Shown here in pieces: positions 6,464 through 13,431 of a stretch of 20,010 bases of DNA. Source of the DNA: CAYNRA01 sp964399465. GTDB taxonomy: Bacteria; Bacteroidota; Bacteroidia; Cytophagales; Spirosomataceae. The stretch's first letter is position 1. Each line of letters opens with the position of its first letter. The DNA lies in contig CAYNRA010000055.1 of assembly GCA_964399465.1 (NCBI GenBank), forward strand, positions 1-20,010, in the 5' to 3' direction. Under the pieces are notes generated by a model that worked only from the letters and a program-made list of their open reading frames with translations, ran no database searches and was not told the origin of the DNA. The translations under genes were made by a program, and so were the position numbers.

Positions 6464-6922
6464 ATGCAAATCAAAAATGTCTTCGATCCCCAAGAAGTGG
6501 AGGTGTTAATTAACCGGATTGAGCGATTGAATCCAGAAAAGCAACCTATTTGGGGTAAAATGAATGTGGCTCAAATGTTGGCACATGTCAATATTTCATA
6601 TGAAATGGTGTACGAAAACACACATAAACGTCCACCTTTTTTGATGCGGTTTCTCCTGAAAACATTCGTTAAACCGATGATTATCAATACCAAACCGATG
6701 AAGAAGAACGGGCCAACTTCTCCGGCTTTAATTCGTGCAGGTGAGGAAGATTTTGAAGTTCAAAAAGAGAGATTAATCACTTATTTACTCCGAACGCAAC
6801 AAGCGGGTCCGTCTTATTTTGAAGGAAGAGAATCTCTTTCTTTCGGCCGGTTACGCGCTGAAGAATGGAATATCCTATTCTATAAACATCTGAATCATCA
6901 TTTAACCCAATTTGGGGTATAA
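6464..6922 (+). CDS. DUF1569 / DinB-like protein, 152 aa
   Basis: A small soluble protein of the DUF1569 group, related to the DinB four-helix fold that binds a metal through histidines. The start at 6464 (MQIKNVFDPQEVE) gives the usual length; the frame is open for 20 more codons upstream but those read a hydrophobic stretch out of keeping with the family. Recognisable are LINRIERLNPEKQPIWGKMN, MLAHVN with a candidate metal histidine, and the C-terminal HLNHHLTQFGV with further histidines. The stop is 12 bases before the flavin oxidoreductase gene, so the two are probably co-transcribed. The function of the family is not established. Confidence 0.85.
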   Translation: MQIKNVFDPQEVEVLINRIERLNPEKQPIWGKMNVAQMLAHVNISYEMVYENTHKRPPFLMRFLLKTFVKPMIINTKPMKKNGPTSPALIRAGEEDFEVQKERLITYLLRTQQAGPSYFEGRESLSFGRLRAEEWNILFYKHLNHHLTQFGV

Positions 6923-6934
6923 AAAACACGTAGA

Positions 6935-7957
6935 ATGGAAATCGGAATTGACAGTTTTGCAGCCGTCATGAGCGGCCAACAACAAGCTATTTCAGATAGC
7001 GACGCTTTACAAAATCTCATTGAACGCATCGTTCTTGCCGAACAAGCGGGGCTTGATTTATTTGGTATCGGTGAACACCACCGAAAAGACTTTTTGGATG
7101 CAGCTCCGTCACATATCTTGGCGGCGGCGGCGGCAAAAACAACAAAAATTAAGCTCACGAGCGCCGTTACCGTCTTAAGTGCAGCAGACCCCGTGCGTTC
7201 CTTCCAGCAATTCGCTACCTTGGATTTGCTTTCACAAGGACGTGCAGAAATGGTTGTCGGACGTGGTTCATTCACCGATGCTTTTCCGTTGTTCGGTTAC
7301 AAGCTATCCGATTACGACGAACTATTTGCTGAAAAACTCGAATTACTTCTCAAAATCAATGAACAAGAGGTAGTTACCTGGTCGGGCAAATTTCGTCCAG
7401 CACTTAAAAATCAGCCAATTTATCCTAGACCTCATCAGAAAAAACTACCTATTTGGCTAGGCGTTGGGGGAACACCCCAATCATTTGTTCGCGCGGGGCA
7501 ACTGGGTTTACCCTTGATGGTTGCCATTATTGGTGGAGAAACCCACCGTTTTCGACCACTTATCGACTTATATAGAAGAGCAGGGTTGCAAGCTGGTTTC
7601 CAAGAAAAAGACTTAAAAGTTGGCATTCACTCACTAGGTTACGTGGGTGCTACCACCAAGGAAGCCGTAGATGATTTCTTCCCTGGCTATGCAGCAGCCA
7701 TGACTCGGATAGGAAAGGAAAGAGGTTGGCCACCAACTACGCGTGCACATTTTGATGCGCAAAGAGGTCCACTTGGTGCTTTATTAGTCGGTGGCCCAGA
7801 GGAAATCGCAGAAAAAATCAAAAGACACAGCGAGGCACTTGGTGGCGTAGATCGGTTTACTTTCCAAATGGATGTTGCAGAACTGCCTCATCATCAACTC
7901 CTTAAATCTATCGAACTCATTGGAGAAAAAGTAAAACCACTTTTATCTACTTGCTAA
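6935..7957 (+). CDS. LLM-class (luciferase-like) flavin-dependent oxidoreductase
   Basis: A 340-residue member of the bacterial-luciferase-like family, a TIM-barrel enzyme that uses reduced flavin, usually FMN, for monooxygenation or a related redox reaction. Family features are the N-terminal MEIGIDSFA strand, GLDLFGIGEHHRKDFLDAAP, the segment KIKLTSAVTVLSAADPVRSFQ read in pieces, LDLLSQGRAEMVVGRGSF, LPIWLGVGGTPQSFVRAGQL and the closing VGGPEEIAEKIKRH. No membrane segment or signal is present. A run of five alanines is encoded by near-identical GCG codons at 7121-7135. Substrate cannot be told from sequence. It follows the DUF1569 gene closely and ends before a stable hairpin. Confidence 0.92.
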   Translation: MEIGIDSFAAVMSGQQQAISDSDALQNLIERIVLAEQAGLDLFGIGEHHRKDFLDAAPSHILAAAAAKTTKIKLTSAVTVLSAADPVRSFQQFATLDLLSQGRAEMVVGRGSFTDAFPLFGYKLSDYDELFAEKLELLLKINEQEVVTWSGKFRPALKNQPIYPRPHQKKLPIWLGVGGTPQSFVRAGQLGLPLMVAIIGGETHRFRPLIDLYRRAGLQAGFQEKDLKVGIHSLGYVGATTKEAVDDFFPGYAAAMTRIGKERGWPPTTRAHFDAQRGPLGALLVGGPEEIAEKIKRHSEALGGVDRFTFQMDVAELPHHQLLKSIELIGEKVKPLLSTC

Positions 7958-7983
7958 CATATACGTCACCTGACTAAAAATAA

Positions 7984-8013
7984 AAATGGCTGTCCTAATT
8001 TGGATGGCCATTT
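7984..8013. terminator. Hairpin terminator after the flavin oxidoreductase gene
   Basis: A 12-bp stem with two G-U pairs, AAATGGCTGTCC (7984-7995) with GGATGGCCATTT (8002-8013), 6-base loop. With T-rich and A-rich ends it could serve both this gene and the convergent methyltransferase-like gene at 8120. Confidence 0.65.
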
Positions 8014-8020
8014 ATTCTAG

Positions 8021-8047
8021 AATCAACCCCATTTGTTTTGGTTGATT
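8021..8047 (-). terminator. Hairpin in the convergent gap after the methyltransferase-like gene
   Basis: AATCAACC (8021-8028) and GGTTGATT (8040-8047) form a perfect 8-bp stem with an 11-base loop, 73 bases beyond the stop at 8120. It lacks a T-run, so its role as terminator is a guess. Confidence 0.3.
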
Positions 8048-8119
8048 TTCAGCAACGCTGCTCCTTCTCAAAAAACATTGGTATTGTTGAATACCGTAAC
8101 GTCTACAAGAAAATGGCTA

Positions 8120-8587
8120 TTATGTACGAAACAATTGTCGCCATTTAGGGAAAAACCGTCCTGTTTTCTTGGCATATTCAGAATAAGCTGGAAATTTTTT
8201 TGTCAACTGCTGTTCCTCGTATGCTGTTTTAATAAAAAACAAAATGGTGAGGGAAATTGAAATACTAAGTCGGGAATACGAGGTAGAATAGAGCGAATAT
8301 CCGAAGACTGCCAACAAAATGCCAGTATAGATTGGATGCCGAACATATTGATATAATCCGTTGGTAATCAGAGAACTATTGTCTTTTGGAGTGGGGAATG
8401 CAGTAAGGCTATTCCTCAACTGTAGAATAGCCAAAGCAAGAATTAAAAAACCAAAACTTGTACTTGCAAAAGCTGCCCATTTGAGCCCAGTAAGAACAGT
8501 AAAAGATCCGAAGAAATCTAGTAAATAAAGTCCAAAAAGGAAAAATTGGATTCCTACAAGCACATAATCAAATGATGTTTTTTTCAT
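8120..8587 (-). CDS. Isoprenylcysteine carboxyl methyltransferase-like membrane protein
   Basis: A 155-residue integral membrane protein of the ICMT/PEMT-like methyltransferase superfamily. From the ATG at 8587 it starts MKKTSFDYVLVGIQFFLFG; longer starts up to 8731 would add non-family sequence reaching past the start of the divergent gene. Hydrophobic segments lie at about 8-30, 35-57, 87-101 and 107-121. The family's SAM-binding region is present: GLYQYVRHPIYTG (77-89, with RHP at 83-85) and EEQQLTKKFPAYSEYAKKTG (124-143). Bacterial members methylate unknown membrane or lipid substrates; no prenylated protein is expected. It is divergent from the HAD gene, 109 bases apart. Confidence 0.88.
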   Translation of the reverse strand: MKKTSFDYVLVGIQFFLFGLYLLDFFGSFTVLTGLKWAAFASTSFGFLILALAILQLRNSLTAFPTPKDNSSLITNGLYQYVRHPIYTGILLAVFGYSLYSTSYSRLSISISLTILFFIKTAYEEQQLTKKFPAYSEYAKKTGRFFPKWRQLFRT

Positions 8588-8696
8588 ACAATACGTGAGT
8601 TTACATTTAAAATAAGGTCGTAAGAGGTTGAATGTACGTATATTTACACACACAAACCAAGACTTTAAGTTATTCATACGATATAAAAAAACGGAC

Positions 8697-9413
8697 ATGA
8701 CCGCAAACAAACTTGACAATTTACGCATCATTGCTTTTGATGCAGATGATACCTTGTGGGTTAATGAACCCTATTTTAGAGAAAGTGAAGAGCGTTTTTG
8801 CGCACTTTTGGAAGATTATCTCCCACACCATGCCGTAAATCAAGCGTTATTCAAGACCGAAATGGACAATTTACGTCTGTACGGATACGGTATCAAAGGC
8901 TTTATGCTTTCGATGATTGAAACCATTTTGACTGTGACAGAAGGAACAGCACCTCTATCTATGGTAGAAAAAGCCATCGAAATTGGGAAAGAAATGTTAG
9001 ATAAACCCATTGAACTATTAGCAGGAGTTGAAGAGGTATTACAACAATTACAACCTCATTATCAATTAGTTATCGCAACAAAAGGCGACTTACTAGACCA
9101 AGAACGGAAACTTGAAAAATCAGGATTAGCCTCGTATTTTCATCATGTAGAAATCATGAGTGAAAAAAAAGAAGCTGATTACCAACGACTTCTCCACAGA
9201 CTCAACTGTTCACCCGAACACTTTTTGATGATTGGGAATACGCTAAAATCCGACGTTTTACCAGTTATTTCTTTAAATGCTCGTGCCATTCACATACCTT
9301 TTCATATAACTTGGCAACACGAAACCATTTCACATACGATAGAAGATACCCGTTTCTTTTCTGTTCAATCCATCCAAGAAATTTTACCTTATCTATTACC
9401 AACTAAAAACTAG
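8697..9413 (+). CDS. HAD-superfamily hydrolase (YjjG-like), 238 aa
   Basis: A cytoplasmic haloacid-dehalogenase-type phosphatase. From ATG 8697 the product begins MTANKLDNLRIIAFDADDTL; motif I is DADDT with nucleophile D15 and acid D17. A helical cap follows (about 25-95), then motif II at LVIATKGD, a lysine in the GLASYFHHVEIMSEKK segment, and motif III-type MIGNTLKSDVLP. Length and cap type fit small-molecule phosphatases such as YjjG/phosphoglycolate-phosphatase relatives; the substrate is not visible. The frame opens 23 codons earlier, but that stretch has no family sequence. A loose hairpin at 9406-9438 overlaps the stop. Confidence 0.88.
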   Translation: MTANKLDNLRIIAFDADDTLWVNEPYFRESEERFCALLEDYLPHHAVNQALFKTEMDNLRLYGYGIKGFMLSMIETILTVTEGTAPLSMVEKAIEIGKEMLDKPIELLAGVEEVLQQLQPHYQLVIATKGDLLDQERKLEKSGLASYFHHVEIMSEKKEADYQRLLHRLNCSPEHFLMIGNTLKSDVLPVISLNARAIHIPFHITWQHETISHTIEDTRFFSVQSIQEILPYLLPTKN

Positions 9414-9438
9414 AGCGAATTTGGTTTATCCTAGTTTT
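9406..9438 (+). terminator. Possible terminator of the HAD gene
   Basis: AAAACTAG (9406-9413, including the stop) pairs with CTAGTTTT (9431-9438) over a 17-base loop; T residues close the second arm. A weak candidate. Confidence 0.4.
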
Positions 9439-9516
9439 ATAAATGGGTAAAAGCTAGAAAAACAGAACATTATCCCCCCTTTTCTTTGTTGTATTATAAC
9501 TACAAATTCTATTTAC

Positions 9517-10656
9517 ATGACTTTTCAATTTGACGAACTTATCCGACGAGAAAATACCAATAGCTATAAATGGGACAAGTATTCCGGGGACGTTATTCCG
9601 CTTTGGGTAGCCGATATGGACTTTACGGGTGCGCCTGCTATTCGGGAAGCCCTTCACCAGCTAGCGGAGTTCAACGTAATCGGATATTCTCGCACACCAG
9701 ACGAGCTGGTGGACGTTATTTGTCAACGTTTGCAAGATAAACATCACTGGGAAATTCAGCCTGAATGGATTGTTTGGCTACCGGGAATGATTCCAGGATT
9801 ACACGCGGCTTCTTTGTCACTCGGGAATGTCCAAGCTGGAGTCATGACAAGTACACCTGTTTATCGCCCTTTTTTGGACGCAGCCACCCGCCCCAATAGA
9901 CACTTGATAGATGTACCGTTTCAATGGAAAAATGCGCGTTGGGAAATGGATTTTGACCAAATGGAAGCCAAAATCACCCCTGATACGCGTTTGTACATGC
10001 TGTGTAATCCCCACAACCCAAATGGCCGAATGTTTGATGCAGACGAACTCGGCAAACTTGCTGACTTTTGTATCAAACATGATTTATGGATTTGTTCAGA
10101 CGAAATTCACTGTGATATAATCATGGACGCCAATAAAAAACACCTTTCTATTGCGTCGCTTTCTCCAGCCATTGCAGACAGAACAATCACCTTATTGGCG
10201 CCAAGTAAAGCCTTCAATATTGCGGGTTTGGGATGTTCGTTTGCGGTCATTCCGAATGCAGAAATTCGCAAAAAATTCACAGACTCCACGTTTGGATTAT
10301 TGCCCATGCCCAATGCATTTGCCCAACAAGCGGCTTTAGCTGCCTATCGAGATTCAGCGGATTGGCTGGAAGAAGTGCTTACCTATTTACGTGGAAATCA
10401 TGCATATATCTTGGAAGAAATAAACAAAATCGAAGGACTCCGTATGACACCTTTGGAAGGAACTTATCTTGCGTGGATAGACTTTTCAGCCTTGCAAAAG
10501 CCTGATTTTGTGTCACATCTGGAGAAATTTGGTGTAGGTGTACAAGATGCAAGTATTTTTGGAGGAAGTAATTATTTTCGATTGAACTTTGCAACGCAGC
10601 GCACACGACTCCAAGAGGCAATGAAACGTATTCAATTGGCAGTTAATTCATTATAA
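9517..10656 (+). CDS. patB: PatB/MalY-type cystathionine beta-lyase (PLP-dependent C-S lyase)
   Basis: A fold-type I PLP enzyme of the MalY/PatB group, 379 residues, full length. These enzymes cleave the C-S bond of cystathionine or related thioethers, giving homocysteine or a thiol, pyruvate and ammonia. The N-terminal signature NSYKWDKYSGDVIPLWVADM (positions 15-34) is typical. CNPHNPNGR (163-171) and SDEIHCD (194-200, with the PLP-pyridine aspartate D195) follow, and the Schiff-base lysine is K231 in APSKAFNIAGLG. A C-terminal YFRLNFAT holds the substrate-carboxylate arginine. It lies 24 bases before the iron alcohol dehydrogenase in the same direction and is probably co-transcribed. The physiological substrate may differ from cystathionine. 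Confidence 0.92.
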   Translation: MTFQFDELIRRENTNSYKWDKYSGDVIPLWVADMDFTGAPAIREALHQLAEFNVIGYSRTPDELVDVICQRLQDKHHWEIQPEWIVWLPGMIPGLHAASLSLGNVQAGVMTSTPVYRPFLDAATRPNRHLIDVPFQWKNARWEMDFDQMEAKITPDTRLYMLCNPHNPNGRMFDADELGKLADFCIKHDLWICSDEIHCDIIMDANKKHLSIASLSPAIADRTITLLAPSKAFNIAGLGCSFAVIPNAEIRKKFTDSTFGLLPMPNAFAQQAALAAYRDSADWLEEVLTYLRGNHAYILEEINKIEGLRMTPLEGTYLAWIDFSALQKPDFVSHLEKFGVGVQDASIFGGSNYFRLNFATQRTRLQEAMKRIQLAVNSL

Positions 10657-10680
10657 ACCAACAAATTAAATAAATAATAT

Positions 10681-11838
10681 ATGTTCGCTTCATTTAGCTA
10701 CCACAATCCGGTTAAGATTGTATTTGGAAAAGGGACGATTTCCCAGCTCAATAAACTCGTGCCGGCGGGTGCAAAAGTAATGATTACGTACGGTGGAGGA
10801 AGTATTTTCAAAAATGGTGTGTATGACCAAGTAAAAAAGGCACTCAACGGATTTGAGGTCGTGGAATTTGGTGGTATTGAGCCAAATCCGACGTACGAAA
10901 CATTGATGAAGGCAGTAGAAATAGCCAAAAATGAAAATGTTACGTTTTTACTTGCTGTGGGTGGTGGCTCCGTTTTGGATGGAACAAAATTCATTGCGGC
11001 AGCTATTCCGTATGAAGGAGAAGACCCTTGGCAAATCGTATTGGACAGAAAAAACTACAAAACAGCATTACCTCTTGGTTCTGTTTTAACTTTACCAGCG
11101 ACCGGTTCAGAGATGAATTATTATGCCGTGATAAGTCGAACAGAAACAAAGGAAAAGAAAGGTATGGGTGGTCCTCTGTTGTACCCACAATTCTCGATTT
11201 TGGATCCAGAAACGACTTATACGCTTCCTACCCAACAAGTAGCTAATGGTATTGCAGACGCGTTCACACATGTAATGGAACAGTATATGACGTATCCTGT
11301 GGATGCACAAGTGCAAGACAGAATGGCGGAGGGAATTTTGCAGACATTGATAGATATTGCTCCTGACGCATTGGCAAAGACCGATGATTATGCTTCCCGC
11401 GCGAATTTCATGTGGGCTGCAACCATGGCTTTGAATGGATTATTGGCGGTAGGAGTTCCAACAGATTGGGCGACACATCAGATTGGGCATGAACTAACTG
11501 CTTTACATGGAATAGACCATGCGCGTACACTCGCTGTGGTTTTACCTCATTTATTGAAACATCAATTAGCAAATAAAGAAGCTAAATTGGTACAATACGG
11601 AACGCGTGTTTGGGGTTTACAAGGTGAACCCAATGAAGTTGCTTTGCAAGCCATCGAGAAAACGGCTGCTTTTTATGAATCCCTTGGCATCCCGACAAAA
11701 GCGAGTGCGTATGGCATTGGTTTAGAGACAGTCACAGAGGTAAAAGCACGTTTTGAGGAGAGAGGAATGAATTTTGGAGAACGTGCTACGATTACGCCAG
11801 ATGCGGTTGAGGAAATTTTGACGGCAAGTATCGCTTAA
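10681..11838 (+). CDS. Iron-containing alcohol dehydrogenase, YqhD/BDH type
   Basis: A type III NAD(P)H-dependent alcohol dehydrogenase/aldehyde reductase, 385 residues. The N-terminal Rossmann-like domain has the dinucleotide motif VGGGSVLDGTKF (93-104) and ITYGGGSIFKNG (35-46), with S41 near the cofactor ribose, as in NADPH-using YqhD. Four metal ligands can be placed: D193 and H197 in IADAFTHVMEQY, H266 in DWATHQIGHELTA and H280 in GIDHARTLAVVLPH; the 14-residue spacing of the last two agrees with E. coli YqhD. YqhD-type enzymes reduce a wide range of toxic short-chain aldehydes. It probably shares a transcript with the PatB-like gene. No terminator lies directly after the stop. Confidence 0.93.
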   Translation: MFASFSYHNPVKIVFGKGTISQLNKLVPAGAKVMITYGGGSIFKNGVYDQVKKALNGFEVVEFGGIEPNPTYETLMKAVEIAKNENVTFLLAVGGGSVLDGTKFIAAAIPYEGEDPWQIVLDRKNYKTALPLGSVLTLPATGSEMNYYAVISRTETKEKKGMGGPLLYPQFSILDPETTYTLPTQQVANGIADAFTHVMEQYMTYPVDAQVQDRMAEGILQTLIDIAPDALAKTDDYASRANFMWAATMALNGLLAVGVPTDWATHQIGHELTALHGIDHARTLAVVLPHLLKHQLANKEAKLVQYGTRVWGLQGEPNEVALQAIEKTAAFYESLGIPTKASAYGIGLETVTEVKARFEERGMNFGERATITPDAVEEILTASIA

Positions 11839-11855
11839 TTTAAAACATATATCGC

Positions 11856-11975
11856 CTAAGTACCCGACACTAATTAGCTTATGTTAATCTTGATAGATTT
11901 TCAAAACATATAAAATTGATTATCAAATAGTTATAATTTTTGAATAACATAAATTATTTATAAATGGGTACTTAG
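11856..11975. repeat. 120-bp AT-rich element bounded by 10-bp inverted repeats
   Basis: CTAAGTACCC (11856-11865) and GGGTACTTAG (11966-11975) are perfect inverted repeats enclosing 100 bases of very A/T-rich DNA, which includes a small palindrome TTGATTATCAA. No reading frame and no visible target-site duplication. It could be a miniature mobile element remnant or a long-range stem closing an AT-rich loop after the dehydrogenase gene. Confidence 0.4.
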
Positions 11976-11999
11976 ATTAAAACAGGTATTGATTAAATT

Positions 12000-12108
12000 A
12001 AAGAAGGTAAAGAGGGCATAAATAAAAAAGGTAAAGAGGGCAAGAATGAAAAAAGGTAAAGAGGGCAAGAATGAAAAAAGGTAGAGAGGGCATAAATGCA
12101 CCTCTCTA
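12000..12108. repeat. Tandem array of ~25-bp units, left side of the assembly gap
   Basis: Four units with core GGTAAAGAGGG / GGTAGAGAGGG begin at 12006, 12030, 12055 and 12080, a period of 24, 25 and 25. The fourth differs (GGTAGAGAGGGCATAAATG) and is followed by CACCTCTCTA, the beginning of its inverted complement, where the gap starts. The period is not a multiple of three and frames across the array give only low-complexity Phe/Leu sequence, so it is not coding. Confidence 0.85.
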
Positions 12109-12208
12109 NNNNNNNNNNNNNNNNNNNNNNNNNNNNNNNNNNNNNNNNNNNNNNNNNNNNNNNNNNNNNNNNNNNNNNNNNNNNNNNNNNNNNNNNNNNN
12201 NNNNNNNN
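12109..12208. other. Assembly gap, exactly 100 N
   Basis: One hundred ambiguous bases. The round length indicates a scaffold join of unknown true size. The 55 bases before it (12054-12108) are identical to the 55 bases after it (12209-12263). Confidence 0.95.
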
Positions 12209-12263
12209 AGGTAAAGAGGGCAAGAATGAAAAAAGGTAGAGAGGGCATAAATGCACCTCTCTA
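12209..12263. repeat. Tandem array, right side of the gap (duplicate of 12054-12108)
   Basis: Two further units of the array, with the same sequence as the left contig end. Either the two contigs simply overlap and the gap is spurious, or the array is longer than assembled. Confidence 0.85.
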
Positions 12264-12272
12264 CCTTTTTTT
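12230..12272. terminator. Long hairpin with flanking A and T tracts at the end of the tandem array
   Basis: AAAAAAGGTAGAGAGG, then GCAT-AA-ATGC, then an extra A and CCTCTCTACCTTTTTT: a near-perfect stem of about 20 bp with one bulge and a 2-base tip, ending in a T tract. It looks like an intrinsic terminator usable on both strands. Its left arm is the unit repeated in the array; its right arm occurs once after the gap. Confidence 0.65.
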
Positions 12273-12334
12273 ATTCCTGAAAATTAGATATTTTCTCTTC
12301 AAATTCAGCATTTTTTAGAACAAATAACCTTATC

Positions 12335-12391
12335 CTATCAGATTGATAGATTTATTATACTATTTTTAATCTACCTATTTTATAGATTAAA
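12335..12391. promoter_or_regulatory. Two dyad sites upstream of the redoxin-like gene
   Basis: CTATCA-gat-TGATAG (12335-12349) and TTTAATCTA with TAGATTAAA (12365-12373 and 12383-12391, 9-base spacer) are perfect dyads just upstream of the -7 element at 12401. The second covers the place where a -33 element should be, and no TTG is present there. They are operator candidates. Confidence 0.35.
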
Positions 12392-12400
12392 TAGTTTGTC

Positions 12401-12408
12401 TAATTTTG
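12401..12408 (+). promoter_or_regulatory. -7 element of the redoxin-like gene
   Basis: TAATTTTG fits TAnnTTTG; it lies downstream of the alternative start at 12396 and so favours ATG 12438. No good -33 TTG, which fits a regulated promoter. Confidence 0.5.
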
Positions 12409-12437
12409 TCTTGTTGAAACATAAATTAGAACAGACA

Positions 12438-13076
12438 ATGGAAAGCAGAAACACAAATTGGGACACAGAGTACAATGTACTTACCACCTCTGAACTACGC
12501 CAGAAAAGCCATTTTGATATTAAAAAAGCGGGTCAGTATATACCTTTTTTCCAACTTTGTACAAATATGTGTTTCTTCGAACCTGCTATGATTCACCGTT
12601 TTCAAAAAATTACGTGGGAGGCTTATGCAAAAAAACAACCGGTTGTCCTGAGCTTTTTGTCCGGTGGTTGGAATCAATACGGACTCGAACATTTACAAAA
12701 ATTACAAATCTTACAGCAAGAGGTAGCCGCTTTGGGAGGGAAGTTACTTGTCTTTACAGATGCGAGTAGAGAGGAAATTATAGACTTAAAGGAGCGTTTT
12801 ACGATTCTTTTTGATATGGTATCTGACCCTACAAATCAGTTTGCCGAGCAAATCGGAAATTACAAACAAAATTATTCTCCTAGTGACTACATCAGCGGTG
12901 TTGAAGGACACGTAGCCATCCCTACTACTCTTGTAATCAATCACTTCGGGAAAATTATCTATGATTTTTCTTCTGTTCATTTTGAGAAACACGTGCCTAT
13001 TTCTCCTATTTTAGCCGCACTTTGGGCAGCTAAAACGAATATTCCTTATCGTTTCAGCCGCCCCAAAGCAGCTTAG
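12438..13076 (+). CDS. Redoxin-fold (AhpC/TSA-like) protein lacking active-site cysteines
   Basis: A 212-residue protein whose middle follows the thioredoxin/peroxiredoxin-like fold: PVVLSFLSGGWNQYGLEHLQ (68-87), KLLVFTDASREEIIDLKERF, FDMVSDPTNQFAEQIGNY, and VAIPTTLVINHFGKIIYDF with the cis-proline (IPTT) of thioredoxin folds. In active relatives the first stretch reads GGWCPYCNLEL; here it is WNQYG, so N79 and G82 stand in place of the two cysteines. The only cysteines are C41 and C45 (LCTNMC) in the N-terminal extension. There is no signal peptide. Whether it is a redox enzyme using other residues or a binding protein is unknown. It is convergent with the HMA gene of the metal operon, one base apart. 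Confidence 0.85.
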   Translation: MESRNTNWDTEYNVLTTSELRQKSHFDIKKAGQYIPFFQLCTNMCFFEPAMIHRFQKITWEAYAKKQPVVLSFLSGGWNQYGLEHLQKLQILQQEVAALGGKLLVFTDASREEIIDLKERFTILFDMVSDPTNQFAEQIGNYKQNYSPSDYISGVEGHVAIPTTLVINHFGKIIYDFSSVHFEKHVPISPILAALWAAKTNIPYRFSRPKAA

Positions 13077-13077
13077 A

Positions 13078-13413
13078 TTAGTGCGCCTTGGCCGTCTTCT
13101 TGCAACATTCAGGAAGACGGTCATGCGATTTTTCGTTTGCCACCACCTCATCTGCATCGTATCCAATTTGACTAATGGCAGATTTAATTTGCGCTGCGTT
13201 TGTTTTCTTTGTGTTGTAGGCAACTGTCACCACCTTCGTTTTCAAATCCAATGTAGCTTTTTCTACCCCTTTCGTCAAGCCCAAATCCCGTTCGATTCGG
13301 CTTTTGCACATACCACAAACAGCTGATGTTTTGATTTCTACTTCTCCCCGTTGTGCAAAAGAAGTTGCCGTTGTTGCTACCACAAAAGCGAGAATCATTC
13401 CGATTTTTTTCAT
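13078..13413 (-). CDS. Secreted heavy-metal-associated (HMA) domain protein
   Basis: A 111-residue protein with a signal peptide (1-21, MKKIGMILAFVVATTATSFA, cut before the mature RGEVEIKTS) and one ferredoxin-like HMA domain. The metal-binding loop is CGMC (C33 and C36) in place of the commoner MTCxxC. The rest of the domain follows: VEKATLDLKTKVVTVAYN and AQIKSAISQIGYDADEV. The tail has a CC pair and histidine (LPECCKKTAKAH), a possible second metal site. It is therefore a periplasmic metallochaperone or scavenger, probably for Cu(I). It is the last gene of a four-gene operon, 18 bases after the AraC-type regulator. An inverted repeat (13092-13099 with 13113-13120) inside its 3' end may help termination. 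Confidence 0.9.
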   Translation of the reverse strand: MKKIGMILAFVVATTATSFAQRGEVEIKTSAVCGMCKSRIERDLGLTKGVEKATLDLKTKVVTVAYNTKKTNAAQIKSAISQIGYDADEVVANEKSHDRLPECCKKTAKAH

Positions 13414-13431
13414 TTTTCTACTTTTATTTGA

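Noticed and set aside
6898..7275. A 125-codon frame on the minus strand
   Set aside because: Fully opposite to the flavin oxidoreductase, whose family sequence is clear; the Ala/Ser/Lys-rich product is an antisense shadow.
8080..8095. Small hairpin GGTATT-gttg-AATACC
   Set aside because: Six base pairs in an A/T-rich gap, without T tract or a gene it could clearly serve.
8033..8260. A 75-codon frame on the + strand
   Set aside because: It lies mostly over the 3' part of the methyltransferase-like gene on the other strand and shows no family features; a shadow frame.
11958..12256. Minus-strand open frames rich in Phe, Leu and Pro running through the N gap
   Set aside because: They come from translating the tandem repeat; the period is not a multiple of three and the frames cross unknown bases.
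12000..12263. Regular ~25-bp repeats as a CRISPR array
   Set aside because: The units follow each other head to tail without unique spacers, and there are no cas genes in the window.
13092..13120. Perfect 8-bp inverted repeat CCGTCTTC/GAAGACGG as an independent terminator
   Set aside because: It lies inside the coding end of the HMA gene and has no T tract; noted in that entry as only a possible aid to termination.
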